DNA of 14,959 bases from Spirochaetaceae bacterium (GCA_031275595.1 JAISOO010000058.1:1-14959); one strand, 5' to 3'; shown: positions 1 to 7,758, numbered from the stretch's first letter. The notes: generated by a model from the letters alone, not told the origin. Numbers and translations: made by a program.

Positions 1-114
1 GCCTTTCCCAAAACCCGGTTGGTTTTGGGAAAGGCTTCCGAAAAAGCGGTCTAAAGCCCGCTTTTTCCAATAAATCTAAGGTTGCTTTCCCAAAAACTGA
101 AGTTTTGGGAAAGC
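1..114 (+). repeat. Palindromic intergenic repeat, copy 1 (full-length so far as visible)
   Basis: Three hairpins follow one another. Hairpin A1 pairs 1-15 with 21-35 (15 bp, GCCTTTCCCAAAACC and its complement). Hairpin B pairs 40-49 with 58-67 (GAAAAAGCGG / CCGCTTTTTC). Hairpin A2 pairs 84-95 with 103-114 (GCTTTCCCAAAA and its complement). The same three-part unit occurs inverted at 13147-13260, and the A2 segment there is an exact reverse complement. Shorter copies lie at 13461-13510 and 14892-14959. The repeat may continue to the left of the window. It sits just downstream of the exported-protein gene that ends at 149 on the minus strand. Confidence 0.93.
40..67. terminator. Candidate bidirectional intrinsic terminator (hairpin B of repeat copy 1)
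   Basis: The stem is A-tract-GCGG and CCGC-T-tract, so on either strand a GC stem is followed by five U residues. For minus-strand transcription it lies about 80 bases past the stop codon at 149-151. That suits the end of the series ispE to exported protein. Hairpin A2 (84-114) lies between the gene and this stem. The GC part of the stem is only four pairs, so termination strength is uncertain. Confidence 0.55.
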
Positions 115-148
115 CTCCACCCTTTGAAAGATGTTCGCACCGGTCTAC

Positions 149-1975
149 TCATCTAACCCCATCCCGGTTCAAATTCCAAGCTCTCTTCAGGGTTCCGTCG
201 GTAAAATATTCTTCCCCCATTTCAAAAATACCGTCCCCGTCCCAATCGCTTTGGGAGGATTCAATACCCCAACCATAATCCGCAGCCCCCTCCCGAAGCT
301 CCCCCCTGGGGGCGGGTTCCCGGGTCTGTCCCCCCGGGGGGGAATCAAAAAACAAATAATCCCCGGAGGATGAGAACTCCTCCCGAAACCGCCGTATGGT
401 TTCCATCCGTCCGTCAAGATCCAGATCTATCCGCTGGAACAGGGGCCTGCCGGACCTGAATTCGGTTTCCGAAACGAGCCGTTCGTCCAGAAACTCCACC
501 GCCCTTTGGGGTATGCCCCGGTCAAACTCCACCCGTTCCAGGGCCTTATCAAAATTGCTCCCGGGCCTTTCCGCATAAAGGGAAAAAGACACCAGGGTAC
601 GCCGGGTTATCCGGCCAGCCAGGGGATCCCCCTCCGGAAGGGAAAACCCCGCAAAATCAACGAACCTGACCGGAGCATAAAAAAACTCAAAGGGGCGGGG
701 GACGTACTTTACCCCTTCCCAAAAAACAACCCGCACCGCCGGGTATTGTTCCCAGTGGATCACCCCCTTAATCCGGTCCTCGTCCTTTACCGGATAGGCA
801 AAGACCTCCCCCCCGGGATCCCCGGAAAAGGCCGGCGTTTTAAGAGAAACCACCAAGGTTCCTTGTTCCGGTACTCCCTGGTTAAAGGAAATCAAAAGCT
901 CCGCAAGCCCGTCCTGATCCGGATCATACCAGTAAGACTCCGGAAGCCCCCCGGAAAAAGCGGTTTTGACTTCAGGGTACCCATCCTGATCCCTATCATC
1001 CATAATAACACCGGAAAAGGCCGAAAGGTTTCGGCTAAAACGCTCCCGGCTCTCGGGGGTACGGAGAAGGTTCCAGACGGAAAGCAGGAGGGTCCGGTCT
1101 ACATCAAGTTTTCCGGGGGTTTTGGAAGTAACGAGAAACCGGGGAAAAAAAAGCTCCTCCAGCGCCTGGGCTTCGTCAATAAGCCCCAGTTCCAGGGCCG
1201 CAGGAATTGAAGCGGCCTTGGGATCCCCCGTGGCCCGGTAGGCCGCGGTGAACCGGCGGGCCGAGTCACGATCGGCGATAAAGGGAACCGCCGCATAGGC
1301 CAGCTCCCCGTCCAGCTCTAAAAGCAGGGGCAGCCGGCGGAGGGCGATACGGATCAGGGAGCGTTCGTTTGGTTCATTTTCTCCGGGGTCCAATTCCGGG
1401 ATATTGCTTAATCGGGGATAACGGGACCGGAAAAACGCAAAGAGGAGCCGTACCGGTCTGGGATCCCAGGGGTATTGCTCCAAAGCCCGCGCCATGGTCC
1501 GGCTGAAATCCTCTCTGTCCCCCAGCCCTTTGAGGGCGGCAAGGCGGAGATTGATCTGATCGGCTCCGGGGGGAATACGGCTTAGAACCCTGAGGGCTTC
1601 GGTAAAGGACCGCAGGATAATCAGGGTCTCCGCTTCCAGGAGCCTCGCCTCATCCGCCGAATAGGCATACCACCGGTCCGCCTCAAGGCCGCGGCGCAAG
1701 GCTTCAAGCACCGCCCCCTTTGGGGCATCTTCGTGAAACCGGGCCCGGGCCAAAAGGTAGGAAAGGTCCGAAGAAACATCGGCAAAATCCGCGGCCCGTT
1801 CCAGAACCTCCCGGGCCTCCTTCCAGCGGCCTTCTTCTACGGCCTGCTCCGCCCATTGGATATACCATTCCGCCATGGCCGCGTCCCCCTCGGGGGGGGG
1901 CTTGCCATACTGCTGGGCATATCCGGGGGCGGCAAGCGCCAAGATAACCCACAAACCTAAAAAAAAGCGGATCAT
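149..1975 (-). CDS. Exported hypothetical protein with TPR-like N-terminus and DxDxDG loops
   Basis: I do not recognise a named family. The 608-residue product starts with a classic signal peptide: a hydrophobic stretch after MIRFF and a likely cut after Ala20 (GYA|QQ), so it should leave the cytoplasm. Residues 33-170 are Ala/Leu/Glu/Arg-rich paired helices resembling tetratricopeptide repeats (WKEAREVLERA, FTEALRVLSR). The C-terminal half carries acidic DxDxDG-type loops at 326-332, 351-356, 517-522, 577-582 and a variant near 601-606, as in calcium-binding EF-hand-like or FG-GAP-like proteins. The reading frame extends upstream to 2113, but the ATG at 1975 is chosen because it opens the signal peptide and lies one base past the ftsH stop. 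A run of nine C on the coding strand (1892-1900) encodes Pro26-Pro28. An envelope scaffold or binding protein is an inference. Confidence 0.85.
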   Translation of the reverse strand: MIRFFLGLWVILALAAPGYAQQYGKPPPEGDAAMAEWYIQWAEQAVEEGRWKEAREVLERAADFADVSSDLSYLLARARFHEDAPKGAVLEALRRGLEADRWYAYSADEARLLEAETLIILRSFTEALRVLSRIPPGADQINLRLAALKGLGDREDFSRTMARALEQYPWDPRPVRLLFAFFRSRYPRLSNIPELDPGENEPNERSLIRIALRRLPLLLELDGELAYAAVPFIADRDSARRFTAAYRATGDPKAASIPAALELGLIDEAQALEELFFPRFLVTSKTPGKLDVDRTLLLSVWNLLRTPESRERFSRNLSAFSGVIMDDRDQDGYPEVKTAFSGGLPESYWYDPDQDGLAELLISFNQGVPEQGTLVVSLKTPAFSGDPGGEVFAYPVKDEDRIKGVIHWEQYPAVRVVFWEGVKYVPRPFEFFYAPVRFVDFAGFSLPEGDPLAGRITRRTLVSFSLYAERPGSNFDKALERVEFDRGIPQRAVEFLDERLVSETEFRSGRPLFQRIDLDLDGRMETIRRFREEFSSSGDYLFFDSPPGGQTREPAPRGELREGAADYGWGIESSQSDWDGDGIFEMGEEYFTDGTLKRAWNLNRDGVR

Positions 1976-1976
1976 C

Positions 1977-3914
1977 TTAGCCTTCCGGAGGGGACTCCCC
2001 TTTTTCGGAGGGAACCCCCCCCGCCTCCGTCCCCGGGGGATCCCCCGGGTTTTCACGGGGAAGGGCATCATCCCGATCCCGGGGGGGCAGTCCCAAAAGA
2101 ACCCGTACCTCATCGTCGATGAGGGTCTCCCGGTTTATCAAGGCGTCGGCCAGCTTTTCCAACTCGTCTTTATGGCTTTTCAGGATACGCTCCGCGGAAT
2201 CTCTCGCGGTGTCTAATATGTTTTTTACGGCCCGGTCGATACCTTGGGCGGTCTCCTCGGAATAATCCTTGTGCCGGGCGATTTCCTTCCCCAGGAATAT
2301 GGGTTCTTCCTCCTGGCCGTAGGTTACCGGTCCCAATTCATCGGCCATGCCCCATTCACAGACCATACGCCGGGCCATATCCGTGGCCTGTTCAAGGTCC
2401 TGCTTGGTTCCGGTGGTGGTCTCGTCGTAAAAGAGCCGTTCCGCCACCCAACCGCCGTAGCAGATCACGATCCGGTCCATGATCCAGCCCCTGGTACGGC
2501 TGTAACTATCCTCTTCCGGCAGGGACATGGCCATTCCCAGCGCCCGGCCGTGGGGAATAATGGTTACCTTGTGGAGGGGATCGGCGTTTTTGAGGAAATA
2601 GTGGAGCATGGCATGACCGGCTTCGTGGATGGCGGTCATCCGCCGCTCCTTCTCCGATATGGCCAGGGTCTTCCGGGCAACACCCATGAGGATCTTATCC
2701 CGGGCTTCCTCAAAATCCGGCATTCCCACGGTGTTTTTATCCTTCCGGGCGGCAAAAAGGGCGGCTTCGTTTACCAAATTGGCGATTTCCGCCCCGCTCA
2801 TTCCCGGGGTCGCCCGGGCTATCCGGGCCAGGTCGACCTCCTGGGCCAGGGGAATTTTGACGGCGTGGATCTTGAGGATCGATTCCCGCTCCTTAATGTC
2901 CGGCATGGCCACCACCACCTGCCGGTCAAAACGTCCGGGCCGGAGCAGGGCCGGGTCAAGCACATCCGGGCGGTTGGTGGCGGCCAGGATGATGACCCCG
3001 TCCTTGGAGTCAAAGCCGTCCATTTCCACCAAAAGCTGATTCAGGGTTTGTTCCCGCTCGTCATGGCCTCCCCCGTATCCCGCTCCCCGGGTTCTGCCAA
3101 CGGCGTCCAATTCATCGATAAAGATGATGCAGGGGGCGCTGCGCCGGCCCTGCTCAAAGAGGTCCCGGACCCGGCTCGCCCCGACTCCGACAAACATTTC
3201 CACGAAATCGGAACCGGACATATGAAAATAGGCCACCCCCGCCTCCCCGGCTACGGCCTTGGCCATGAGGGTTTTTCCGGTTCCGGGCATACCCACCAGG
3301 AGTACCCCCTTGGGAATCCGGGCCCCCATTTTGGTGAATTTCTGGGGCTCTTTAAGGAAGGCCACCACCTCCTGCAACTCGTATTTGGCGTCATCCTGGC
3401 CGGCCACATCGGCAAAGGTGGTCCTTTTCCCCTCGTCCTGATACCGCTTCGCCCGGCTTTTGCCAAACTGAAAGGCCTTGTTGCCTGACCCCTGCATATT
3501 CCTGAACATGATCCAGATAAAACCAAAGCCGATGAGCCAGGGAAGGAATTCCAGGAAGATCCGCCAGGGGCTGATCCCCGCGGTTGCCCCGGATACATTG
3601 ATGTTTTTTGCCCGCAGTTCCGGCAGCAACCCCGGGTCCTGGTAGGGGATCAGGGTTTTAAAATAGGACTTATCCCGCAGGGTCCCCTCAATGATACTGT
3701 TGTCATGGATGGTAACCGCGATAACCTCATTCATCTCCAGATAGGTCGTAAAAGCCGAATAGGGGATCTCCCGGACAGCCGACTCCTTGGGCTTAAAAAA
3801 ATAGGCAATAAAAAGACCCACCATGATAAGAAAAAATATCAAGGCAAAACGATTGGGCCGGCCGGTCTGTAAAGAGGGCCGAGGCGGCATATTGTTATTT
3901 TGATCATTAAACAT
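1977..3914 (-). CDS. ftsH: ATP-dependent zinc metalloprotease FtsH
   Basis: Membrane-anchored AAA+ protease that unfolds and degrades membrane and some soluble proteins as a hexamer. The 645-residue product has TM1 at about 23-40, a periplasmic segment, TM2 at about 117-137, then the AAA module. Walker A is GMPGTGKT (208-215), Walker B IIFIDE (263-268), the pore segment MFVGVG (240-245), and the second region of homology spans about 313-331 with Arg fingers in RPGRFDR. The zinc site is HEAGH (430-434), with a downstream Asp (about 506) in the QDLEQAT segment as third ligand. Length is normal for the family. The reading frame runs up to a TTG at 3929, but the ATG at 3914 is preferred: it overlaps the tilS stop by 8 bases and has a G-rich ribosome-binding stretch just upstream. 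The tilS-ftsH pairing is common in bacteria. Confidence 0.97.
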   Translation of the reverse strand: MFNDQNNNMPPRPSLQTGRPNRFALIFFLIMVGLFIAYFFKPKESAVREIPYSAFTTYLEMNEVIAVTIHDNSIIEGTLRDKSYFKTLIPYQDPGLLPELRAKNINVSGATAGISPWRIFLEFLPWLIGFGFIWIMFRNMQGSGNKAFQFGKSRAKRYQDEGKRTTFADVAGQDDAKYELQEVVAFLKEPQKFTKMGARIPKGVLLVGMPGTGKTLMAKAVAGEAGVAYFHMSGSDFVEMFVGVGASRVRDLFEQGRRSAPCIIFIDELDAVGRTRGAGYGGGHDEREQTLNQLLVEMDGFDSKDGVIILAATNRPDVLDPALLRPGRFDRQVVVAMPDIKERESILKIHAVKIPLAQEVDLARIARATPGMSGAEIANLVNEAALFAARKDKNTVGMPDFEEARDKILMGVARKTLAISEKERRMTAIHEAGHAMLHYFLKNADPLHKVTIIPHGRALGMAMSLPEEDSYSRTRGWIMDRIVICYGGWVAERLFYDETTTGTKQDLEQATDMARRMVCEWGMADELGPVTYGQEEEPIFLGKEIARHKDYSEETAQGIDRAVKNILDTARDSAERILKSHKDELEKLADALINRETLIDDEVRVLLGLPPRDRDDALPRENPGDPPGTEAGGVPSEKGESPPEG

Positions 3915-5298
3915 CAGTACCCCCGGCAAGGGAAAAGAAAAAAAACGGCGGTCCCTCCGCTCCGGCTTCCCTTTCCCTGCGCAATAAAATCACCGGTCCC
4001 TTCCGGTCCAGGCCGATTACCGCGGCCGTACCTTCCGCATCCCCGATGTTTATAATATCGGTATACTCCGATCGGGGCATCCTCGCAAGGGCCTTTTTAA
4101 CGGACCGTTTTCGTCCTTTTACGATAATAACATCGTCATGAAAATTCCGTCGTACTACCAGGGGAAGGAGGGCGAAAAAGCCTTTTTTCCCCTCCCCGGG
4201 ACCGGCGGTTTCAATAACAAACCCCTTGAGCTTATAGCGTCCCGGCTCTTTAATCAACCGCGAAAATCCCGCCTCATACTCCCCCCCGGGGGAAAGGGCA
4301 AAAATTCTATCCCCCCGGTCTTCTATCCGCAGGGGACCCGCATCCAGGGCGGAAATGCCCCCCCGGGCAAAAAGCCGGATAACCTCCCGCCGGGGTTCCC
4401 GGGCCCCCCGGGGCCGGACCCTGTCCGGGTTAAACCCGGCGCCCCCCTCCCCCGCTTTCAGCCGGTCCGCGGCCAAAAACAGGGCCTCCTCCCGGATGAT
4501 TTCCGGCGCCGCGAAAAAATCTTCCCGGGGGAGGGCCAGGGCCCGGTGCCCGGCAGACTCCCAGGGGAGCCCGCAACGGGCGGAGGCGGTGATAAAGGCC
4601 GCCGCAAGACCTTGGGTTTCCCCAAAAACCGGGAGAGATCGCTGCCAGAAGGGAAACAACTCATCCAGGATGGGAATGAGCTTGTTCCGGATACGGTTCC
4701 GCAAGAAACCGTTATCCGCGTTGGTAGAATCGGTTCGGTAGGAAAGATTCCGGTCCTCCAGATAACGGAGCACCGCTGACCGATCCTGATCCAGGAGGGG
4801 ACGAAACAGGCGGCTCCGGGATCGGGGTATGCCGGCCAGCCCCGCGGGACCGGCCCCCCGCAAAAAACGCATCAGGATCGTTTCCCGGAGATCGTTCCGG
4901 GTATGGGCGGTGAGGATCCGATCCGCCCCGATCCGCCGGGCCTCCCGGTTCCACGCGGCATGGCGGTAGAGCCGGGCCGCTCCCTCCAGCCCGATACCCC
5001 GCCGCCGGGCGGCCTCCGCCACCCTTCCCGGCGGTATGGAAACAACCCTGCAGGGTATCTCCAGAAAGGCGCAGAGCTTTTTTACCCACCGGGCATCCCC
5101 CCGGCTTTCTTCCCGGGACCGAATTCCGTGGTCCACATGGAGGCAAAAAAGGTCAAACCCTAAATTCTCCTGCAGGGCCGACAGGGCGGCCAGCATAGCG
5201 GTAGAATCGGCCCCGCCGGAAACAGCCGCCAACAGCCGAAACCCTTTCCTGACCACGGTCCCCAGTTCCCGGGCAACCGCTTCTTCAAAGGCATTCAT
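3907..5298 (-). CDS. tilS: tRNA(Ile)-lysidine synthase TilS
   Basis: Cytoplasmic enzyme that attaches lysine to C34 of the CAU-anticodon tRNA-Ile, so that it reads AUA instead of AUG. The N-terminal PP-loop ATPase motif SGGADS is at residues 27-32, followed by HVDHGIR, the TAHTRNDLRET segment (the family usually has AHHxDDxxET, so this is slightly divergent), and the diagnostic TDSTNADN...RNRIRNKLIP stretch. The C-terminal half (about residues 230-463) fits the TilS substrate-binding and C-terminal domains but is much less conserved. At 463 residues the length is typical. A GTG at 5301 directly precedes the chosen ATG at 5298; either could be used. The last 8 bases overlap the start of ftsH, which suggests translational coupling. 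Spirochaetal relatives usually have pth just upstream; here only about 80 bases separate it from rplY. Confidence 0.95.
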   Translation of the reverse strand: MNAFEEAVARELGTVVRKGFRLLAAVSGGADSTAMLAALSALQENLGFDLFCLHVDHGIRSREESRGDARWVKKLCAFLEIPCRVVSIPPGRVAEAARRRGIGLEGAARLYRHAAWNREARRIGADRILTAHTRNDLRETILMRFLRGAGPAGLAGIPRSRSRLFRPLLDQDRSAVLRYLEDRNLSYRTDSTNADNGFLRNRIRNKLIPILDELFPFWQRSLPVFGETQGLAAAFITASARCGLPWESAGHRALALPREDFFAAPEIIREEALFLAADRLKAGEGGAGFNPDRVRPRGAREPRREVIRLFARGGISALDAGPLRIEDRGDRIFALSPGGEYEAGFSRLIKEPGRYKLKGFVIETAGPGEGKKGFFALLPLVVRRNFHDDVIIVKGRKRSVKKALARMPRSEYTDIINIGDAEGTAAVIGLDRKGPVILLRREREAGAEGPPFFFFSLAGGTDV

Positions 5299-5382
5299 CA
5301 CCCGGCCATCATCCCCACAACCGTTTTCCCCCGGAGAACTGAAGGGGTTTGACCGTATCCCGAACCGGGCCCCGCCGGGGGG

Positions 5383-5994
5383 TTAGGATTTTGCCTCAGC
5401 CTCGGGGGCGGCGGCCTCTTCTTCCGCGGCCGCGGCGGTTTCAGCCTTGGCGAACTTCACCAGGGCCACCACCTGGTCGCCCCCTGAAATAAGCCGCACC
5501 CCCGAACCCAGAGCCATATCCCGAACGTGGATCGACTGATTCACCTTGAGGTCTGAAACATCCACATCGATCCGCTCGGGAAGATCCTTGGGGAGACATT
5601 CCACCTCAATATCGTGCAGGGGGGATTCCAGGATACCCCCCTCCCGGACCCCGATGGGATTTCCATGGATATGTACCGATACCCGGGCCCGCAGGGGAGT
5701 ATTACTTTCCACCTCATAAAAATCCACATGGAGGACCTTTCCATCGGTGATATTCCGCTGGGTATCCTTAACAAAGGCATCGTGGATATTGCCGTCTACT
5801 TCAACCTTGACGATGGTGCTTTCAGAAATACCCCTAACCCCATGGATAAACTCCACGGCATCCAGATCGATGGAGAGGGCCTTGCCTGAACGTCCGTAGA
5901 TCACCGCCGGAATACGTCCGGCATTACGGATCCGGCGGGCGTCCCCGGAACCTGTGCTGGCCCTGTTCCGGGCCGCGAAAACAACCTGACTCAT
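5383..5994 (-). CDS. rplY: 50S ribosomal protein L25 (long CTC/TL5 type)
   Basis: Binds 5S rRNA in the central protuberance of the large subunit. The 203-residue product has the L25 domain (GRIPAVIYG, then the VKVEVDG...DTQRN...HVDFYEV segment) followed by the beta-rich TL5/CTC C-terminal domain (IDVDVSDLKVNQSIHVRD). It ends in an Ala/Glu-rich tail (about residues 182-203) that is probably disordered. The open frame extends to a GTG at 6024, but the ATG at 5994 gives the normal L25 N-terminus (MSQVVFAARNR) and has an AGGAG sequence about ten bases upstream. It follows tRNA-Gln and a repeat region; the 200-base gap to the tRNA gene contains a duplicated tRNA tail and a nested palindrome. Confidence 0.95.
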   Translation of the reverse strand: MSQVVFAARNRASTGSGDARRIRNAGRIPAVIYGRSGKALSIDLDAVEFIHGVRGISESTIVKVEVDGNIHDAFVKDTQRNITDGKVLHVDFYEVESNTPLRARVSVHIHGNPIGVREGGILESPLHDIEVECLPKDLPERIDVDVSDLKVNQSIHVRDMALGSGVRLISGGDQVVALVKFAKAETAAAAEEEAAAPEAEAKS

Positions 5995-6037
5995 TACGCT
6001 GCAACTCCTCTTATAGCCCTCCACGGGGCCGTGTTAT

Positions 6038-6061
6038 ACCTTTCTGGGACGACAGGGTTCG
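6038..6061. repeat. Duplicate of the tRNA-Gln 3' end (partial copy)
   Basis: These 24 bases are identical to 6195-6218, the last 18 bases of tRNA-Gln plus 6 bases beyond it. The two copies are 157 bases apart and in direct orientation. The match stops inside the T-loop, so this is not a functional tRNA. Direct repeats of tRNA 3' ends commonly mark integration sites, but the 133 bases between the copies are too short for an ordinary element. Confidence 0.85.
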
Positions 6062-6087
6062 CCCTCCTGCCCTCAACATCCTGTTTC

Positions 6088-6180
6088 GGGCCTCCGGGCC
6101 GGGGTTCAGCCCTGCCGGCGCCATCCCTGGCGCCTTTTCCTCCCTTAGGTCGGCGGGCTGAACCCTTCGAACCCTGCCTG
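6088..6180. repeat. Nested palindrome between the tRNA-Gln gene and rplY
   Basis: The outer arms GGGTTCAGCCC (6102-6112) and GGGCTGAACCC (6155-6165) are perfect 11-base complements. Next inward, GCCG (6114-6117) can pair with CGGC (6151-6154). Inside lies a second hairpin, GGCGCC twice (6117-6122 and 6129-6134) around a 6-base loop. A smaller GGCC/GGCC hairpin lies at 6089-6100. The segment CGAACCCTGC at 6169-6178 is also a near inverted match to the duplicated tRNA tail at 6052-6061. No coding potential is evident. It could be an intergenic repeat element or a structured RNA processed from the transcript. Confidence 0.7.
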
Positions 6181-6200
6181 GTCCACGGACATAAACCTTT

Positions 6201-6272
6201 CTGGGACGACAGGGTTCGAACCTGTGCATGCCGGAGCCAAAACCCGGTGGCTTACCACTTGCCTACGTCCCA
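6201..6272 (-). tRNA. tRNA-Gln (anticodon TTG)
   Basis: A 72-base cloverleaf folds fully by eye. The acceptor is TGGGACG/CGTCCCA, the D stem GGC/GCC with a GTGGTAA-type loop, the anticodon stem CCGGG/TCCGG, and the 7-base loop TTTTGGC with anticodon TTG. The variable loop is 5 bases and the T arm is ACAGG-TTCGAAC-CCTGT. The discriminator is G, as expected for glutamine. CCA is not encoded and must be added. It sits between spoVG and rplY and is probably cut out of a longer transcript. Confidence 0.96.
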
Positions 6273-6317
6273 ATTATAGACGCCCCGCAAAAATCAATTT
6301 CGGAGGCGCCCATAGTC

Positions 6318-6599
6318 CTAAATCTCTACAGAAGGATCGTCCTGAACATTTCCGGAATCGTATTTTTCCAGGATCTTCTTCTGTAACTCCGCGCGGAATT
6401 CGGGATGAATCGGATGGGCCACATCCTTGTATTCTCCTATCCTCGTCTTCCTGCTTGGCATGGCGATGAATACACCGCTTTTACCCTCAATGATTTTTAC
6501 ATTATGAACTACAAAGCAGTCATCAAATGTAACCGTTACATATGCCTTTAATTTACCCTCACCGGCCACTTTACGGACCCTAATGTCGGTTATCTCCAT
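6318..6599 (-). CDS. spoVG: SpoVG-family nucleic-acid-binding regulator
   Basis: Small (93 residues) member of the SpoVG family, found in non-sporulating bacteria as well. Family members bind DNA and RNA site-specifically; the spirochaete version in Borrelia has been reported to do so. The whole protein is the SpoVG domain: MEITDIRVRK at the start, the central VHNVKIIEGKSGVFIAMPSRK signature, then DVAHPIHPEFR, with a short acidic tail. An AAGGAG ribosome-binding site lies seven bases before the ATG. It starts 38 bases after the ispE stop and is followed at 45 bases by tRNA-Gln. It is probably transcribed from the ispE promoter, since no convincing promoter is seen in the short gap. Confidence 0.97.
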   Translation of the reverse strand: MEITDIRVRKVAGEGKLKAYVTVTFDDCFVVHNVKIIEGKSGVFIAMPSRKTRIGEYKDVAHPIHPEFRAELQKKILEKYDSGNVQDDPSVEI

Positions 6600-6637
6600 G
6601 GCGCTTCTCCTTTTTCTCGGTCCAGGTTAACATAATA

Positions 6638-7552
6638 TTATTGTAATACCGCCTTGCCCGAACGCGCAAGAGGAAAGGTTATTCTGACAAAATTCCATTC
6701 CTCCAAGAGGATTTTTATCGCCCGATCCGCCGCTCCTCCATTCGTAAAAATTCCAAAGCAGGTCGATCCCGATCCGGATAAGCCCGCAAATTCCGCGCCC
6801 AGGGCCTTAAGACTCAAAATTATCCCTCGATAAGCCCCGGCCGCCTCACCGGGGCCCCTCTCCAAAAAAAGGGGCAAAAAATCATTCCCATAGGGCCATA
6901 AAGCCGGCGGCCCGCAAAGGGCCTTTGCCAAGGCCCCCGGATCAAGTTCCTTCGGCACCGGCCATCCCCTCCCCCGCTCCGCGTCCAAAAGGCGGAAAGC
7001 TCCGGCGGTATCCTGGGGAAACCCCGGATTAACCAAAACCACCCGGATGTTTTGGGGGTGATCCAGGGGGGTAAGCGCTTCCCCCCGGCCGTAAACCAGG
7101 GCCGCCCCGGGGGAAAGGAAAAAGGGCACATCGCTCCCCAGGGCCTCGGCCAGGACCCCCAGGGCGGCCTGAGACAGGCCGGTCCCCGCCGCCTGATCCA
7201 GGGCCAAAAGAACCGCCGCCGCATCCGAGGAACCACCCCCCAGACCCCCCCCCAGGGGAATCCGTTTATCCAACTCAATTCGCAGGGCCCGGTCAAAGCC
7301 GGTTTTTGCCCGGAAAAGCGCGGCGGCCCGGTAGGCCAGGTCCTCTTCCGGGGGAAAAGGCAAGTCCCCCTGGGGAAGCAGACAATTCCTGAACAATTCA
7401 CAGGCCCCCGGACCCTTTGAAACGCCGATCCGCAGGGTATCCCCCCACTCCAGGGCCAAAAAAACACTTTCCAGGGCATGATACCCATCGGCCCGAAGCC
7501 CTTTAACCCGGAGGTGCAGATTAATCTTGCAAGGGGCCTCCCGGGTTACCAC
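6638..7552 (-). CDS. ispE: 4-diphosphocytidyl-2-C-methyl-D-erythritol kinase
   Basis: GHMP-family kinase of the methylerythritol phosphate (non-mevalonate) pathway. It phosphorylates the 2-OH of CDP-methylerythritol on the way to isopentenyl diphosphate. The 304-residue product has the N-terminal CKINLHL segment with Lys9, the glycine-rich ATP loop PLGGGLGGGSSDAA (99-112), Asp141 in GSDVPFFL as the catalytic acid, and the C-terminal GLSGSGSTCFG motif (257-267). The start is a GTG preceded by an AGGGGGG site six bases upstream. The ATP loop is encoded through a run of nine G. It is the first gene of the left-hand minus-strand series, about 110 bases behind a good promoter. A 14-codon reading frame overlaps its start. 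Confidence 0.95.
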   Translation of the reverse strand: MVTREAPCKINLHLRVKGLRADGYHALESVFLALEWGDTLRIGVSKGPGACELFRNCLLPQGDLPFPPEEDLAYRAAALFRAKTGFDRALRIELDKRIPLGGGLGGGSSDAAAVLLALDQAAGTGLSQAALGVLAEALGSDVPFFLSPGAALVYGRGEALTPLDHPQNIRVVLVNPGFPQDTAGAFRLLDAERGRGWPVPKELDPGALAKALCGPPALWPYGNDFLPLFLERGPGEAAGAYRGIILSLKALGAEFAGLSGSGSTCFGIFTNGGAADRAIKILLEEWNFVRITFPLARSGKAVLQ

Positions 7553-7590
7553 CGGAAACCCCCCTGCCGGTTTTTGTTTACCTTTTCCAT
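7546..7590 (-). CDS. Possible 14-codon upstream reading frame overlapping the ispE start
   Basis: An ATG at 7590 with GGGAG five bases upstream opens a frame encoding MEKVNKNRQGGFRW. Its TAA lies inside the second codon of ispE, a 7-base overlap. That layout would allow ribosomes ending here to restart on the GTG of ispE. The peptide has no recognisable similarity. A frame this short can arise by chance, so this is speculative. Confidence 0.2.
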   Translation of the reverse strand: MEKVNKNRQGGFRW

Positions 7591-7669
7591 CGGCTCTCCC
7601 GATCCGGCCGCCGCATGAGCGGGGGGCTGTCTCTCAAGCCGGCTGACCGGGGACAAACCCTAGGAGAGA

Positions 7670-7699
7670 AGTATACCAAAAAAAACGGAATCCTGTAAA
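7670..7699 (-). promoter_or_regulatory. Predicted promoter for ispE-spoVG-tRNA-Gln and downstream genes
   Basis: Read on the minus strand, TTTACA (7699-7694) and TATACT (7675-7670) each match the sigma-70 consensus at five of six positions, with an 18-base spacer containing a T-tract. Transcription would start near 7663 and leave a leader of about 110 bases before ispE. It is divergent from the promoter of the acidic-protein gene, about 60 bases away. Confidence 0.7.
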
Positions 7700-7758
7700 G
7701 CGCGTTGCCGTCAGGATGCAAAAAAAATAAAAAAAATGCTTAATTAGGCAAAAAGTAG

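Noticed and set aside
1..114. Repeat copies considered as a CRISPR array
   Set aside because: The copies are self-complementary, differ in sequence, are not regularly spaced in one place and have no spacers or cas genes nearby.
506..1210. A 234-codon plus-strand frame inside the exported-protein gene
   Set aside because: It is the antisense of a gene with a signal peptide and coherent domain motifs; its Lys/Pro/Gly-rich translation has no recognisable fold.
1976..2113. Longer version of the exported protein starting at 2113
   Set aside because: This would overlap ftsH by 137 bases with a Pro/Arg-rich translation that is antisense-like in character, and would bury the clear signal peptide that begins at 1975.
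2244..3488. A 414-codon open frame on the plus strand opposite ftsH
   Set aside because: It lies wholly across the FtsH coding region, including the Walker and zinc motifs, and its Gly/His/Pro-rich translation is what antisense of a GC-rich gene gives. No ribosome-binding site or family resemblance.
6273..6278. Perfect TATAAT on the minus strand directly before tRNA-Gln
   Set aside because: It abuts the first base of the tRNA, so transcription would start inside the tRNA, and no fitting -35 element is at 16-18 bases. The tRNA is more likely processed from a longer transcript.
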